Below, piece by piece: positions 45,684 to 53,595 of a stretch of 64,000 nt of DNA. How positions within the stretch are numbered: position 1 is the stretch's first letter; each line of letters begins with the position of its first letter. Source of the DNA: Azospira restricta (lineage in GTDB: Bacteria > Pseudomonadota > Gammaproteobacteria > Burkholderiales > Rhodocyclaceae); NCBI RefSeq assembly GCF_016858125.1, contig NZ_CP064781.1:2055501-2119500 (forward strand), in the 5' to 3' direction. A model generated the notes under the pieces. That model was not told the DNA's origin and made no database searches. It was given only the letters and a program-made list of their open reading frames with translations. The position numbers and the translations under genes were made by a program.

Positions 45684-47027
45684 ATGCGCGAATCGGCACT
45701 GCTCACCGACCTCTACCAGCTGACCATGCTGCAGTCGTACTTCGACGAGGGCATGAACGACACCGCCGTCTTCGAGTTCTTCGTCCGCCGCCTGCCGCCG
45801 CGGCGCGGCTTCCTCGTCGCCGCCGGCCTCGAGCAGGTGCTCGACTACCTCGAGGGGCTGCGCTTCTCGCCCGAAGAACTGGAGTGGCTGGCCGCGGGCG
45901 GGCGCTTCTCGCCGGCCTTCCTCGCCTCGCTCGCCGACTTCCGCTTCAGCGGCGACGTCGAGGCGATGCCCGAGGGCACGCCGTTCTTCGCCGACGAGCC
46001 GATCCTGCGCGTGGTCGCGCCGCTGCGCGAGGCGCAGTTCGTCGAGACGCGCATCATCAACCTGCTGCAGTACCAGACGCTGGTCGCCGCGAAGGCGGCG
46101 CGCGTCCGCCTGGCGGCACCGGGAAAACTGCTGGTCGATTTCGGGCTGCGCCGCGCGCACGGCGCCGAGGCCGGCCTGCTCTCGGCGCGCGCCAGCTACC
46201 TCGCCGGCTTCGACGGCACGGCGACGGTGCTCGCCGGCATGCGCTGGGACATCCCGCTGTTCGGCACGATGGCGCATTCCTTCGTGCAGGCGCACGACGA
46301 CGAGAGCGAGGCCTTCGCGCGCTTCGCCCGCTCGCATCCGGCGGCGACGACGCTGCTGATCGACACCTACGACACCGAGGTTGCCGCCGCCGCGGTGGTG
46401 CCGCTGGCCCGGCGGCTGGCCGCCGACGGCATCGCGATCAAGGCGGTGCGCATCGACAGCGGCGACCTCGCCGAGCACGCCCGCCGCGTGCGCGCGATCC
46501 TCGACGCCGGCGGCCTGCCGGAGATCCGCATCTTCGCCAGCGGCAACCTCGACGAGGATGCGGTGCGCGCGCTCGTCGCCGCCGGTGCGCCGATCGACGG
46601 CTTCGGCGTCGGCACCCGGATGAACACCGCCGCCGACCAGCCCTGGCTCGACTGCGCCTACAAGCTGCAGGAATACGCCGGCCGGCCGCGGCGCAAGCGC
46701 TCGGAAGGCAAGGCCACCTGGCCCGGGCGCAAGCAGGTGTTCCGCCGCGTCGGCACCGACGGCCGCGTCGCCGGCGACACCCTGACGCTGCTCGGCGAGA
46801 CGGCGCCGGGCGAGCCGCTGCTGCAGCCGGTGATGCGCGGCGGCCGGCGGCTGGCGCCGGCGCCGCCGCTGGCGGCGCTGCGCGACGCGGCGCAGGCGGC
46901 GATCGCGGCGCTGCCGCCGGAGCTGACTGCACTCGACGCCACGCCGGCAGTCGCCGAGGTGGCGCCGGCGCTGCGCGAACTGGCCCGGCAGGCCGACCGC
47001 GCGCAGGCGCACGGGGCCTCGGCGTAG
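45684..47027 (+). CDS. pncB: Nicotinate phosphoribosyltransferase
   Basis: Makes nicotinate mononucleotide from nicotinate and PRPP. The 447 residues show LLTDLYQLTMLQSYF, VDFGLRRAHGAEAGLLSARA, the phosphorylated-His region FGTMAHSFVQAHDDESEAF, IDTYDTEVAA, VRIDSGDLAEHARRVR and GFGVGTRMNTA. The start at 45684 gives the expected N-terminus just after pncA. A hairpin follows the stop. Confidence 0.95.
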   Translation: MRESALLTDLYQLTMLQSYFDEGMNDTAVFEFFVRRLPPRRGFLVAAGLEQVLDYLEGLRFSPEELEWLAAGGRFSPAFLASLADFRFSGDVEAMPEGTPFFADEPILRVVAPLREAQFVETRIINLLQYQTLVAAKAARVRLAAPGKLLVDFGLRRAHGAEAGLLSARASYLAGFDGTATVLAGMRWDIPLFGTMAHSFVQAHDDESEAFARFARSHPAATTLLIDTYDTEVAAAAVVPLARRLAADGIAIKAVRIDSGDLAEHARRVRAILDAGGLPEIRIFASGNLDEDAVRALVAAGAPIDGFGVGTRMNTAADQPWLDCAYKLQEYAGRPRRKRSEGKATWPGRKQVFRRVGTDGRVAGDTLTLLGETAPGEPLLQPVMRGGRRLAPAPPLAALRDAAQAAIAALPPELTALDATPAVAEVAPALRELARQADRAQAHGASA

Positions 47028-47029
47028 GC

Positions 47030-47054
47030 GCCGGTATCGGTCGGCGATACCGGC
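47030..47054 (+). terminator. Hairpin after pncB
   Basis: GCCGGTATC/GATACCGGC, 9 bp with a 7-nt loop, 2 nt after the stop codon. It has no T-run, so its termination strength is unclear. Confidence 0.45.
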
Positions 47055-47145
47055 CGGCGCCGCGGACGGTCCGTTCGCCGCCGCGCTTTTTCCGGCGCCG
47101 CCGCGCGGGCATGCTGCCGCCATCCCGTCAACCGAGGATCGCCCG

Positions 47146-47919
47146 ATGGACCGTTTGCTTTCCCGCCTGCCGCTCTTCGTCACGCTCGCCGCCTGCGCCG
47201 CGCTGCTCGCCTACGGACCGATCGCGCAGCCGGCGCGCTATCACGACTTCGCCGACGTCTCGCTGTGGCTCGGCCTGCCGCACGCGGCCGACGTGCTCTC
47301 CAACCTCGGCTTCGCGCTGGTCGGCCTGTGGGGCTGGCGGCGGCTGGCGCCGCAGCGCATCCACCCGGCGCTGCGCGACGGCTGGTGGGGCTACCGCCTG
47401 CTGCTCGCCGGGCTGGTGCTGACCGCGATCGGTTCGGCCTGGTACCACCTGGCGCCGGACGACGACCGGCTGCTCTGGGACCGCCTGCCGATCGCGCTCG
47501 CCTGTGCCGGCCTGCTCGCCGCGGTGCGTGCCGAAACCGTCGGCAGCCGCGCGCCGCGCGACGAGGCGGCGCTGTTCGCGTTGCTCGGCGTCGCCAGCGT
47601 CGTCTGGTGGTACGTGACCAACGACGGCGGCGACGGCGACCTGCGTCCCTACCTGCTGCTGCAGGGGCTGCCGCTGCTGCTGATCCCGCTGTGGCAGGCG
47701 GCGCATCGCGCCGCACCGGCCGACCGCCTGTACTTCGGCGCCGCGCTGCTGCTCTACATCGCCGCCAAGGCGACCGAACTGCTCGACCACCAGTTGCTGG
47801 CGCTGCTCGGCGCGGTCAGCGGCCACACGCTGAAGCACCTGCTGGCGACCGTCGCCGCGGCGCTGATCGTCGGCCGCCTGGCGCAGCGCGTGGCGCCGTC
47901 GGCGAGGGCCGGCGCCTGA
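47146..47919 (+). CDS. CREST-superfamily (alkaline ceramidase-like) membrane protein
   Basis: 257 residues, seven or so transmembrane helices. The superfamily's metal-hydrolase signature is visible: Ser and His in AIGSAWYHLAPDDDRLLWDRL (S...H and D) and the final H-x3-H in SGHTLKHLLA. Eukaryotic relatives are ceramidases and adiponectin-receptor-type hydrolases; the bacterial lipid substrate is unknown. It follows pncB after 118 nt and is probably separately expressed. Confidence 0.78.
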   Translation: MDRLLSRLPLFVTLAACAALLAYGPIAQPARYHDFADVSLWLGLPHAADVLSNLGFALVGLWGWRRLAPQRIHPALRDGWWGYRLLLAGLVLTAIGSAWYHLAPDDDRLLWDRLPIALACAGLLAAVRAETVGSRAPRDEAALFALLGVASVVWWYVTNDGGDGDLRPYLLLQGLPLLLIPLWQAAHRAAPADRLYFGAALLLYIAAKATELLDHQLLALLGAVSGHTLKHLLATVAAALIVGRLAQRVAPSARAGA

Positions 47920-47921
47920 GC

Positions 47922-47956
47922 AAAAAAATGGCGGGGCGAAACTGCTGCCGCGCCAT
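47922..47956 (-). terminator. Rho-independent terminator after the PilZ-like gene
   Basis: On the minus strand a 10-bp stem with one mismatch (ATGGCGCGGC/GCCCCGCCAT) is followed by seven T, 26 nt after the stop of the PilZ-like gene. Confidence 0.8.
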
Positions 47957-47982
47957 CCCCGTGTATTGGAGAGTGGGAAAAA

Positions 47983-48327
47983 TCAGTGCTCAAGCGAACG
48001 CCGTCGACGCTGGAAGTCGTCGATCATCGCCATGTCCTTGTCGTTGATCGCGGCAATCGTGCAGCCGACGCCGCTGCCGCGCGTCGTCGCGTACCTGCGC
48101 ACGACCTTGGCGACGAATTCGAGGGTCTCGGGAAAATCCGGCGACACGACGCGGCACAGCCAAGTGTTGCGCAGGCTGCCGCTGGCGTTCCGGTCGTGGT
48201 TGAGGTTGAGCGCGATCCCCGTTCCCGAGATGTTGACCACCTGTCCGACCAGCGACTCGCGGTCGCCGACCAGGGCCGCCATGCCCCAGATCGGGTGGCG
48301 TTCGCTTTTTCTGACGTCATGACGCAT
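47983..48327 (-). CDS. PilZ-domain-like protein, 114 aa
   Basis: Single-domain protein starting MRHDVRKSERHPIWGMAALV, with the RxxxR-type basic segment followed by a barrel containing VVNISGTGIALNL (D/NxSxxG motif), as in cyclic-di-GMP-binding PilZ domains. The match is reasonable but the spacing is a little unusual, so ligand binding is inferred. It lies in a region rich in cyclic-di-GMP genes and is divergent from the ClpX-like operon. Confidence 0.7.
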   Translation of the reverse strand: MRHDVRKSERHPIWGMAALVGDRESLVGQVVNISGTGIALNLNHDRNASGSLRNTWLCRVVSPDFPETLEFVAKVVRRYATTRGSGVGCTIAAINDKDMAMIDDFQRRRRSLEH

Positions 48328-48479
48328 TGCAACCCCCGGAAAACGGTTGGTTCCGTGCTTCTTTTATAGGCGGGCGATTGGCGGAAAGCCAGCGCCGCCG
48401 GCCGCCGGCGGCTGCTAAATGCCCCCGATTTCGACTAGAGTATCGCCGTGCGGGGCCGGACGCCCCGCGAGGGAGGCGC

Positions 48480-49481
48480 GTGAAACCCAGCGAAATCGTC
48501 AGGCAGCTCAACGAACACGTGGTCGGGCAGGACGACGCCAAGAAGATCCTGGCGGTCGCCGTCTATTCCCACTTCAAGCGCACGGCGGCGCTGCGGCAGG
48601 CGGAAAGCCCGGTCGAGCTGGTGAAGAGCAACATCCTGCTGATCGGCCCCACCGGCACCGGCAAGACGCTGCTGTGCGAGACGCTGTCGCGCATCCTCGG
48701 CGTGCCCTTCGTCACCGCCGACGCGACCACGCTGGCGCAGACCGAGTTCGTCGGCGCCGAGATCGAGGCCATCCTGCAGCGCCTGCTCGACAAGGCCGGC
48801 GGCGACCTGGACAAGGCGCAGCGCGGCATCGTCTTCATCGACGAGGTGGACAAGCTGAAGGCACCGGCCGGCCAGTCGCGTGCCGCCTCCGGCGAGCGCG
48901 TCCAGCACGCGCTGCTGAAGATCATGGAAGGGGCGCCGGTCAAGCTGAAGAGCGGCCATTACATCGACACCACGCAGGTGCTGTTCATCTGCGGCGGCGC
49001 CTTCGTCGGCCTCGGCGAGATCCTCGCCCGCACGCACAGCTTCGGCTTCATCTCGACCTCGGAAGACGACAGCCAGAAAATCCTCGACCGGCTGAACGCC
49101 CGCGTCAAGCCGACCGACCTCTACGAGTTCGGGCTGATCCCCGAGTTCGCCGGCCGCCTGCCGGTCATCGCGCGGCTGCAGGACCTCGACCGCGACATGC
49201 TGGTGCGCATCATGGTCGAGCCGAAGAATTCGATCTACAACCAGTTCCGCGAAATCCTGAAGAGCGAGGGCGTCGAGCTGGTGATCGAGCCGCCGGTGTT
49301 CGAGCAGGTCGCCGACCTGGCGATCGAGTACCAGGCCGGCGCGCGCAGCCTGCGCGGCATCTTCGAGGAGATGATCACGCCGGTGCTCTACGTGGTGCCG
49401 GACAACCCGGCGGTGCAGCGGGTAGTGATCCCGTCGCTGTTCGAGGAGGCGCGCTTCTTCGGCGCGCCGGCGGGGAGCTGA
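48480..49481 (+). CDS. Short ClpX-like AAA+ ATPase without zinc domain
   Basis: 333 residues from a GTG with GGGAGG upstream. It aligns with the ClpX AAA+ module: Walker A GPTGTGKT (56-63), Walker B FIDE (119-122), arginine finger in FAGRLP (Arg226), sensor 2 in GARSLR (286-292). The N-terminal C4 zinc/adaptor domain is absent. The pore loop normally GYVG is EFVG (89-92), the RKH pore loop is missing, and the IGF loop that docks ClpP is replaced around SFGFISTS (187-194) and shortened. It therefore looks like an ATP-driven unfoldase that works without ClpP. It is the first gene of the four-gene operon ending at 52270. It is not the housekeeping clpX, which normally has about 420 residues and follows clpP. 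Confidence 0.88.
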   Translation: MKPSEIVRQLNEHVVGQDDAKKILAVAVYSHFKRTAALRQAESPVELVKSNILLIGPTGTGKTLLCETLSRILGVPFVTADATTLAQTEFVGAEIEAILQRLLDKAGGDLDKAQRGIVFIDEVDKLKAPAGQSRAASGERVQHALLKIMEGAPVKLKSGHYIDTTQVLFICGGAFVGLGEILARTHSFGFISTSEDDSQKILDRLNARVKPTDLYEFGLIPEFAGRLPVIARLQDLDRDMLVRIMVEPKNSIYNQFREILKSEGVELVIEPPVFEQVADLAIEYQAGARSLRGIFEEMITPVLYVVPDNPAVQRVVIPSLFEEARFFGAPAGS

Positions 49482-49488
49482 GGGGCGT

Positions 49489-49974
49489 ATGGCGGCGGGA
49501 ACGGCAGCGGACAAGGCGGCGGGCGCGAGCTTTGCGGTGTTCAAATACAAGCACGGCAGCCGCACCGGCATGACGCCGCTGCGCCGCAAGTGGGCGATCG
49601 GCAGCCTGGTGCTGGCGGTCGTCGGTGCGATCGCGCTCTTTCCCGGCGGCCTGGCGCTGTTCCTGCTGCCGCTGCTGGTCTGGCTGACGGTGCCGCGGCA
49701 GCTCGCGCTCGGCCCGCGCTATCTGGTCTGCGGCGAAGCCATCGTCTATTACGGCAACGTCGACCGGATCGTCCTCGATCCGCAGGCGGGCAAGCTGACG
49801 CTGGTCTCCGCCGGCGACCGGCGTTTCACGATCGAGCGCGAGCGCTTCCCGACCGGCGCGCGCAAGAGCCACAAGATCGCCGCCAACAAGGAAGCCAAGT
49901 TCGGCAAGGTGGCGGCGAAGCTGATCGAGAAGGTCCGCCACGCGTCGCCGGCGGTCGAGGTCAGCGGCGCATGA
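49489..49974 (+). CDS. Two-helix membrane protein of the ClpX-like operon
   Basis: 161 residues, unrecognised. A cytoplasmic N-terminus (FAVFKYKHGSRTGM) precedes two close transmembrane helices (about 33-70, WAIGSLVLAVVGAIALF and LALFLLPLLVWLTV). A mixed charged domain follows (IVYYGNVDRIVLDPQAGKL), possibly PH-like, then a basic tail. It starts 7 nt after the ClpX-like gene and overlaps the radical SAM start by 4 nt. It could anchor the operon's products to the inner membrane. Confidence 0.75.
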   Translation: MAAGTAADKAAGASFAVFKYKHGSRTGMTPLRRKWAIGSLVLAVVGAIALFPGGLALFLLPLLVWLTVPRQLALGPRYLVCGEAIVYYGNVDRIVLDPQAGKLTLVSAGDRRFTIERERFPTGARKSHKIAANKEAKFGKVAAKLIEKVRHASPAVEVSGA

Positions 49975-51827
49975 ACGCCCCGGAAACACAGCTCGCCGCG
50001 GCCGCGCTCGCGCCGCCGGCGTTCGCGCGCAGCATCCATCTGCTCTACGTGCCGACGCTCAACTGCAACCTCGGCTGCAGCTACTGCTATCTCGGCCGGC
50101 AGACCAGCGAGGCCGACTTGCGCGCCGACGGCGCGCGCGCCGTCGCCACACTGCGCCACGCGCTGGCGGCGCTGGAGGAGGCCCGCGTGCTCGCCTTCAA
50201 CGTCTCGCTGCACGGCGGCGAGGTGACGACGCTGCCGCCGGCGGTGCTCGACGAACTCTTCATCCTCATCCGGCAGCACTACCTCCGCCACTTCGACGCC
50301 CTGACGGCCCTCGGCCACCGCAAGTCGGCGCCGCACATCAAGACCAACCTGTACAAGTTCGCGCCGCTCTACGAACTGTTCGACAAGCACAAGGTGTCGA
50401 TCAGCGCCAGCATCGACCTGCCGCTCGCGCTGCACGCGCGCTACCGGCTGACGCGCAAGGGCGAGCCGTGGCTCGCGCGCACGCACGACAACCTGCGCCT
50501 GCTGGCGCGCTACCCGCATGCGAAGAAGATCTCGGCGACGCTGTCCGCCGAGCATCTGCAGGACATCCCGGCGCTGATCGACGACATCTGGTACATCCAC
50601 CGCGAGCTCGGCGTCGACATGAACCAGCTGAACCTGATGTTCGCCTTCCCGTCGGCGCTGAATCAGGAAAAGATGGGTGGGGCGGTGCTCACGCCGTGCA
50701 CGCCGGCGCAGCAACTCGCCCTGTACGACGCGCTGCACGCCGCCTTCGTCGGGAGCGAGCTGGAGGAGGGGCTGCGCCGCCACTGGTTCGACGAATTCAC
50801 GCCGAGCTACTGCACCAACGCCGTCAATTGCGGCGAGAAGTTCTACCTGCTGCAGGGCGACGGCAACGTCTATTCCTGCGTGCGCGGGCAGGGCATCCCG
50901 GAGTTCCACTACGGCAACGTTTTCGCCGATCCGGTCGACGACATCCTGCGCACCGGCGCGCGCAAGATCGCCGAGATGCACCAGCGCCACGGTTTCGATG
51001 CCGGCTGCCGCAGCTGCGGCCACCTGCCGCTGTGCAATACCGGCTGCCCGGTGGTCAAGCACCAGAACGCCAGCGCCCGCTCCTACACCTGCGAACTGCA
51101 GCGGGCGATCTACCGCGAGCGGCCGCAGAGTTTCCCGGAATCCCCGCCCGACGAGGTCGCCGCCTACGCCCGCGACTACGCGCGGCGCATCCACCCGGCG
51201 CTGGCCGTCGCCGAGACGCCGCCGACGCATACAGCGCCGCTGTTCGCGCTGCCGCCGGAGCTCGACGAGGAGAAGAACACGCTGCGCGCGCTGATCGCCG
51301 CCGACCCGCTGCTGCAGGCACTCTACCGCGACGACGCCTTCGTCCTCGAAGTCGGCGACGAACTTGTGCCGCTCGCCTCGCAACTGCTGAAGCAGCGCGC
51401 CGACTGGTACACGCTGGCCGAGGCCGACCGCCTCGTCGTGCATGTGCGGCGCGAGCTGTTCGACGCCAATTGCAGCGAGCCGCTGCGCAACACGCTGTAC
51501 CTGCAGATGCTGCGCGACACGCCGGTGGTCTATGGCGACGAGCGGCGCACGAAACAGGAGCACCTGTTCACCTGGCAGCTGCACACGCCCTGCCTGGAGC
51601 CCAGCGCCCGCCTCGGCGACGGCTGGCTGATGGCCGACCTGGCCGGCCTCGTCGCGCTGCACCGCCGCCTCTACCGGCGCGGCGTGCGCAACAACCTGTT
51701 GTTCACTACCGGCTACCTGCGCGACTACCACTACCAGAAGCAGAAGGCCAACGCCTTCTACCATATCCAGGCAGTCAACCTGCCTTTCCAGAACTTCGAG
51801 TTCTTCTACCTGAACCGGGAGCAATGA
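49971..51827 (+). CDS. Radical SAM/SPASM enzyme with extra C-terminal domain
   Basis: 618 residues. The radical SAM cluster motif is PTLNCNLGCSYCYLG (Cys32, Cys36, Cys39). A SPASM region at about 280-375 provides further cysteines (SYCTNAVNCGEKF; YSCVRGQG; CRSCGHLPLCNTGC; YTCELQ) for auxiliary clusters, as in anaerobic sulfatase-maturing and peptide-modifying enzymes. About 240 more residues (380-618) form a domain I do not recognise, ending NFEFFYLNREQ. Such enzymes usually modify peptides or proteins, and the adjacent 148-residue protein is the obvious candidate partner. Coupled by ATGA overlaps on both sides. Confidence 0.88.
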   Translation: MNAPETQLAAAALAPPAFARSIHLLYVPTLNCNLGCSYCYLGRQTSEADLRADGARAVATLRHALAALEEARVLAFNVSLHGGEVTTLPPAVLDELFILIRQHYLRHFDALTALGHRKSAPHIKTNLYKFAPLYELFDKHKVSISASIDLPLALHARYRLTRKGEPWLARTHDNLRLLARYPHAKKISATLSAEHLQDIPALIDDIWYIHRELGVDMNQLNLMFAFPSALNQEKMGGAVLTPCTPAQQLALYDALHAAFVGSELEEGLRRHWFDEFTPSYCTNAVNCGEKFYLLQGDGNVYSCVRGQGIPEFHYGNVFADPVDDILRTGARKIAEMHQRHGFDAGCRSCGHLPLCNTGCPVVKHQNASARSYTCELQRAIYRERPQSFPESPPDEVAAYARDYARRIHPALAVAETPPTHTAPLFALPPELDEEKNTLRALIAADPLLQALYRDDAFVLEVGDELVPLASQLLKQRADWYTLAEADRLVVHVRRELFDANCSEPLRNTLYLQMLRDTPVVYGDERRTKQEHLFTWQLHTPCLEPSARLGDGWLMADLAGLVALHRRLYRRGVRNNLLFTTGYLRDYHYQKQKANAFYHIQAVNLPFQNFEFFYLNREQ

Positions 51828-52270
51828 AGATGGGGCCGCAGGACCTGGAACGGATCGCCTACACCGTCGAGTGCTTCCTGAACGCGCTGCGCCTGCACGA
51901 TGGCCGCGACCGCACGGCGGTCGAGGAGCCGCTGGTCAAATGGCTGGCGCGCGACGCCGGCAAGGACGGCTACGTCGTCTACAACCTCGGCGCGATCTAC
52001 TGCCACGGCGCCGGCGGCCGCGTGAAGAAGAGCTTCACGCTGAGCGGCACCCGGGAGGGCAAGACGATCTGGTGCGACGGACGGAAGATCTCGCTGCTGG
52101 AAACGCCGGCCTACGAGAAGGGCGGCAAGCTGGTGATGCTCGGCACCGCCGGGCTGATCATGACGATGCCCGGCACCGGCGCCGCGGCGGCGTCGCCGCA
52201 GAAGCGCGAGCGCAGCAGCAATAACAACAATAACAACAACAATAATAACAATAACAACAACAACGGCTGA
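51824..52270 (+). CDS. Hypothetical protein with C-terminal poly-asparagine tail
   Basis: 148 residues starting MKMGPQDLERIAYTVECFL. A folded-looking part (1-110) contains three Cys (VECFL, AIYCHG, IWCDG) and KKSFTLSGTREGK; an Ala/Gly stretch (GTAGLIMTMPGTGAAAA) and a basic linker (SPQKRERSS) follow. Residues 133-147 are fifteen consecutive Asn, then Gly and the stop. The Asn codons are a mixture of five AAT and ten AAC. It overlaps the radical SAM stop by 4 nt and is the last gene of the operon. Possible roles: substrate of the radical SAM enzyme, or a client or adaptor of the ClpX-like ATPase. No family is recognised. Confidence 0.75.
   Translation: MKMGPQDLERIAYTVECFLNALRLHDGRDRTAVEEPLVKWLARDAGKDGYVVYNLGAIYCHGAGGRVKKSFTLSGTREGKTIWCDGRKISLLETPAYEKGGKLVMLGTAGLIMTMPGTGAAAASPQKRERSSNNNNNNNNNNNNNNNG
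52220..52264 (+). repeat. Poly-Asn codon tract (15 AAY codons)
   Basis: 45 bases of AAC/AAT codons in irregular order at the 3' end of the 148-residue gene. It is extremely A-rich against a genome of about two-thirds GC. Mixed codons argue against recent expansion of one triplet. Confidence 0.9.
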
Positions 52271-52544
52271 GCGGCGGCGGGCCGGCCGGCGGCCGCTTCG
52301 GCACGGCGGCGGGGCGCCCGCGCGCGCGGGCCGGGGCGTCGGAACCGATCTTGGCAAAGGGGGCGGAGGGGTGTCCGGATGGGCGGCAACATTTGCCGCC
52401 GGCGCGCCGTTGCCGGCGTCGCCGCCTTGCCGGGTGCCGTCGCCTCTCGCTGAAATCCGTGCCGTTGCGGGGTGGCGGTGACGGTCGTCCGGGGTGGCCC
52501 GGCTCTTGCTGAATGTCTCCCGTCCCTCGCCCTCGGGAGCCGCC

Positions 52545-53540
52545 ATGTCCCCCCTCGGAATCGCCAGCACCGCCTTCAGCCTCCTCTCCGCCCTCGGCGG
52601 CAGTTCCTCGTCGTCGAAAACGGGCGGCGTCGGGCAGGGGGAGTTTGCCTCGTCGCTCGCGCTGCGCCTGGCGTCGCAGCGCACGCAATCCTTCGATGCG
52701 CTGCTCGGCACGCTGAGCGGCAAGGGCGGCCTCGGCGGCGGCATCGACGCGCTGTTCGGCGGCGCCCCGGCGCTCTCCGGCGTCGATGGCATCCTGGCCG
52801 AGATCGGCCTCGGCGGCAGGCTCGACGGCCTGTCGCCGCTCGGCCGCAACCTGTCGCTGTTCGACCCCGAGTCGGGCTACCGGATGATGAGCGACATCAA
52901 CAACCGCGACCTTACCTACAAGGCGCAGTTTTCCGAGCTGAGCGAGATGAAGGCGGCGGTCGGCGAGATGCGCCGCGCCGGCGAGGCGCTGGCGGCGAAA
53001 GTCGCCGACGGCACGACGGCGGCCGACGACGCGGCGATCGCCGCCGCGCTGCAGTCCTTCGTCGGCCAGTACAACGCCTGGGTCGGCCGCTTCGAGGAGA
53101 CGGTGCAGGCCGGCGGCCTGCTGGCCGGCACGCAGGCGGCGGAAGTCTCGCTGCACGAGCTGCGGCAGAGCATCGGCAACATCTTCACCGGCGCCGCCGG
53201 CGGCGTGCGCGGCATGCCCGACCTCGGCCTGTCGGTGGACCCGGTCACGCACCGGGCGACGCTCGACAGCGGCCGCCTGCAGTCGGTGCTGGCCAGCAAC
53301 CGCGACGGCGCGCTCGCCGCCGTCGGCGACTTCGGCCGCCACTTCGCGCGCTCGGCCGAGCTGCTGGTGTCCGACAACAATTTCATCCCCAACCGGCTGG
53401 CCAACCTCGACCGCGTGATCGACTACATCGGCGACCACCGCGGCGCGCTGCAGGCCGAGTTCGGCCTCGGCGACCCGGCGCGCGTGTCGACGCAGGTGGC
53501 GAAGGCGCTCGCCGCCTACGAGCGGATGCTCAAGGCCTGA
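52545..53540 (+). CDS. FliD C-terminal-like protein
   Basis: 331 residues from an ATG with GGGAG at 52535-52539. The N-terminus is Ser/Gly-rich (SALGGSSSSSKTGG), and a helical middle part contains QSFVGQYNAWVGRFEETVQ. The segment GLSVDPVTHRATLDSGRLQ with VLASNRDGALAAVGDFG resembles the C-terminal domain of the flagellar cap protein FliD. No flagellar gene is nearby and it is shorter than FliD. It lies 274 nt after the poly-Asn gene. The spacer is GC-rich with several short inverted repeats and no clear promoter. Confidence 0.6.
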   Translation: MSPLGIASTAFSLLSALGGSSSSSKTGGVGQGEFASSLALRLASQRTQSFDALLGTLSGKGGLGGGIDALFGGAPALSGVDGILAEIGLGGRLDGLSPLGRNLSLFDPESGYRMMSDINNRDLTYKAQFSELSEMKAAVGEMRRAGEALAAKVADGTTAADDAAIAAALQSFVGQYNAWVGRFEETVQAGGLLAGTQAAEVSLHELRQSIGNIFTGAAGGVRGMPDLGLSVDPVTHRATLDSGRLQSVLASNRDGALAAVGDFGRHFARSAELLVSDNNFIPNRLANLDRVIDYIGDHRGALQAEFGLGDPARVSTQVAKALAAYERMLKA

Positions 53541-53595
53541 TCCGGTTCGGCGGGGGAACAGCTCGCCGGCGCCCATCGCGGCGCCGTCGTCGCGT

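Noticed and set aside
49749-51824. 691-codon minus-strand frame opposite the radical SAM gene
   Set aside because: The plus-strand frame carries the CxxxCxxC and SPASM motifs, coupled starts and normal codon bias; the minus frame has none of these.
52220-52264. Poly-Asn tract as a sequencing or assembly artefact, or a microsatellite
   Set aside because: It is in frame, uses mixed AAT/AAC codons in irregular order and ends in a normal stop codon; an artefact would more likely be one repeated unit or break the frame. Reads would still be needed to be certain.
52164-52270. Poly-Asn gene as a CRISPR or tandem-repeat array
   Set aside because: No repeat-spacer structure; the repetition is only at the AAY codon level.
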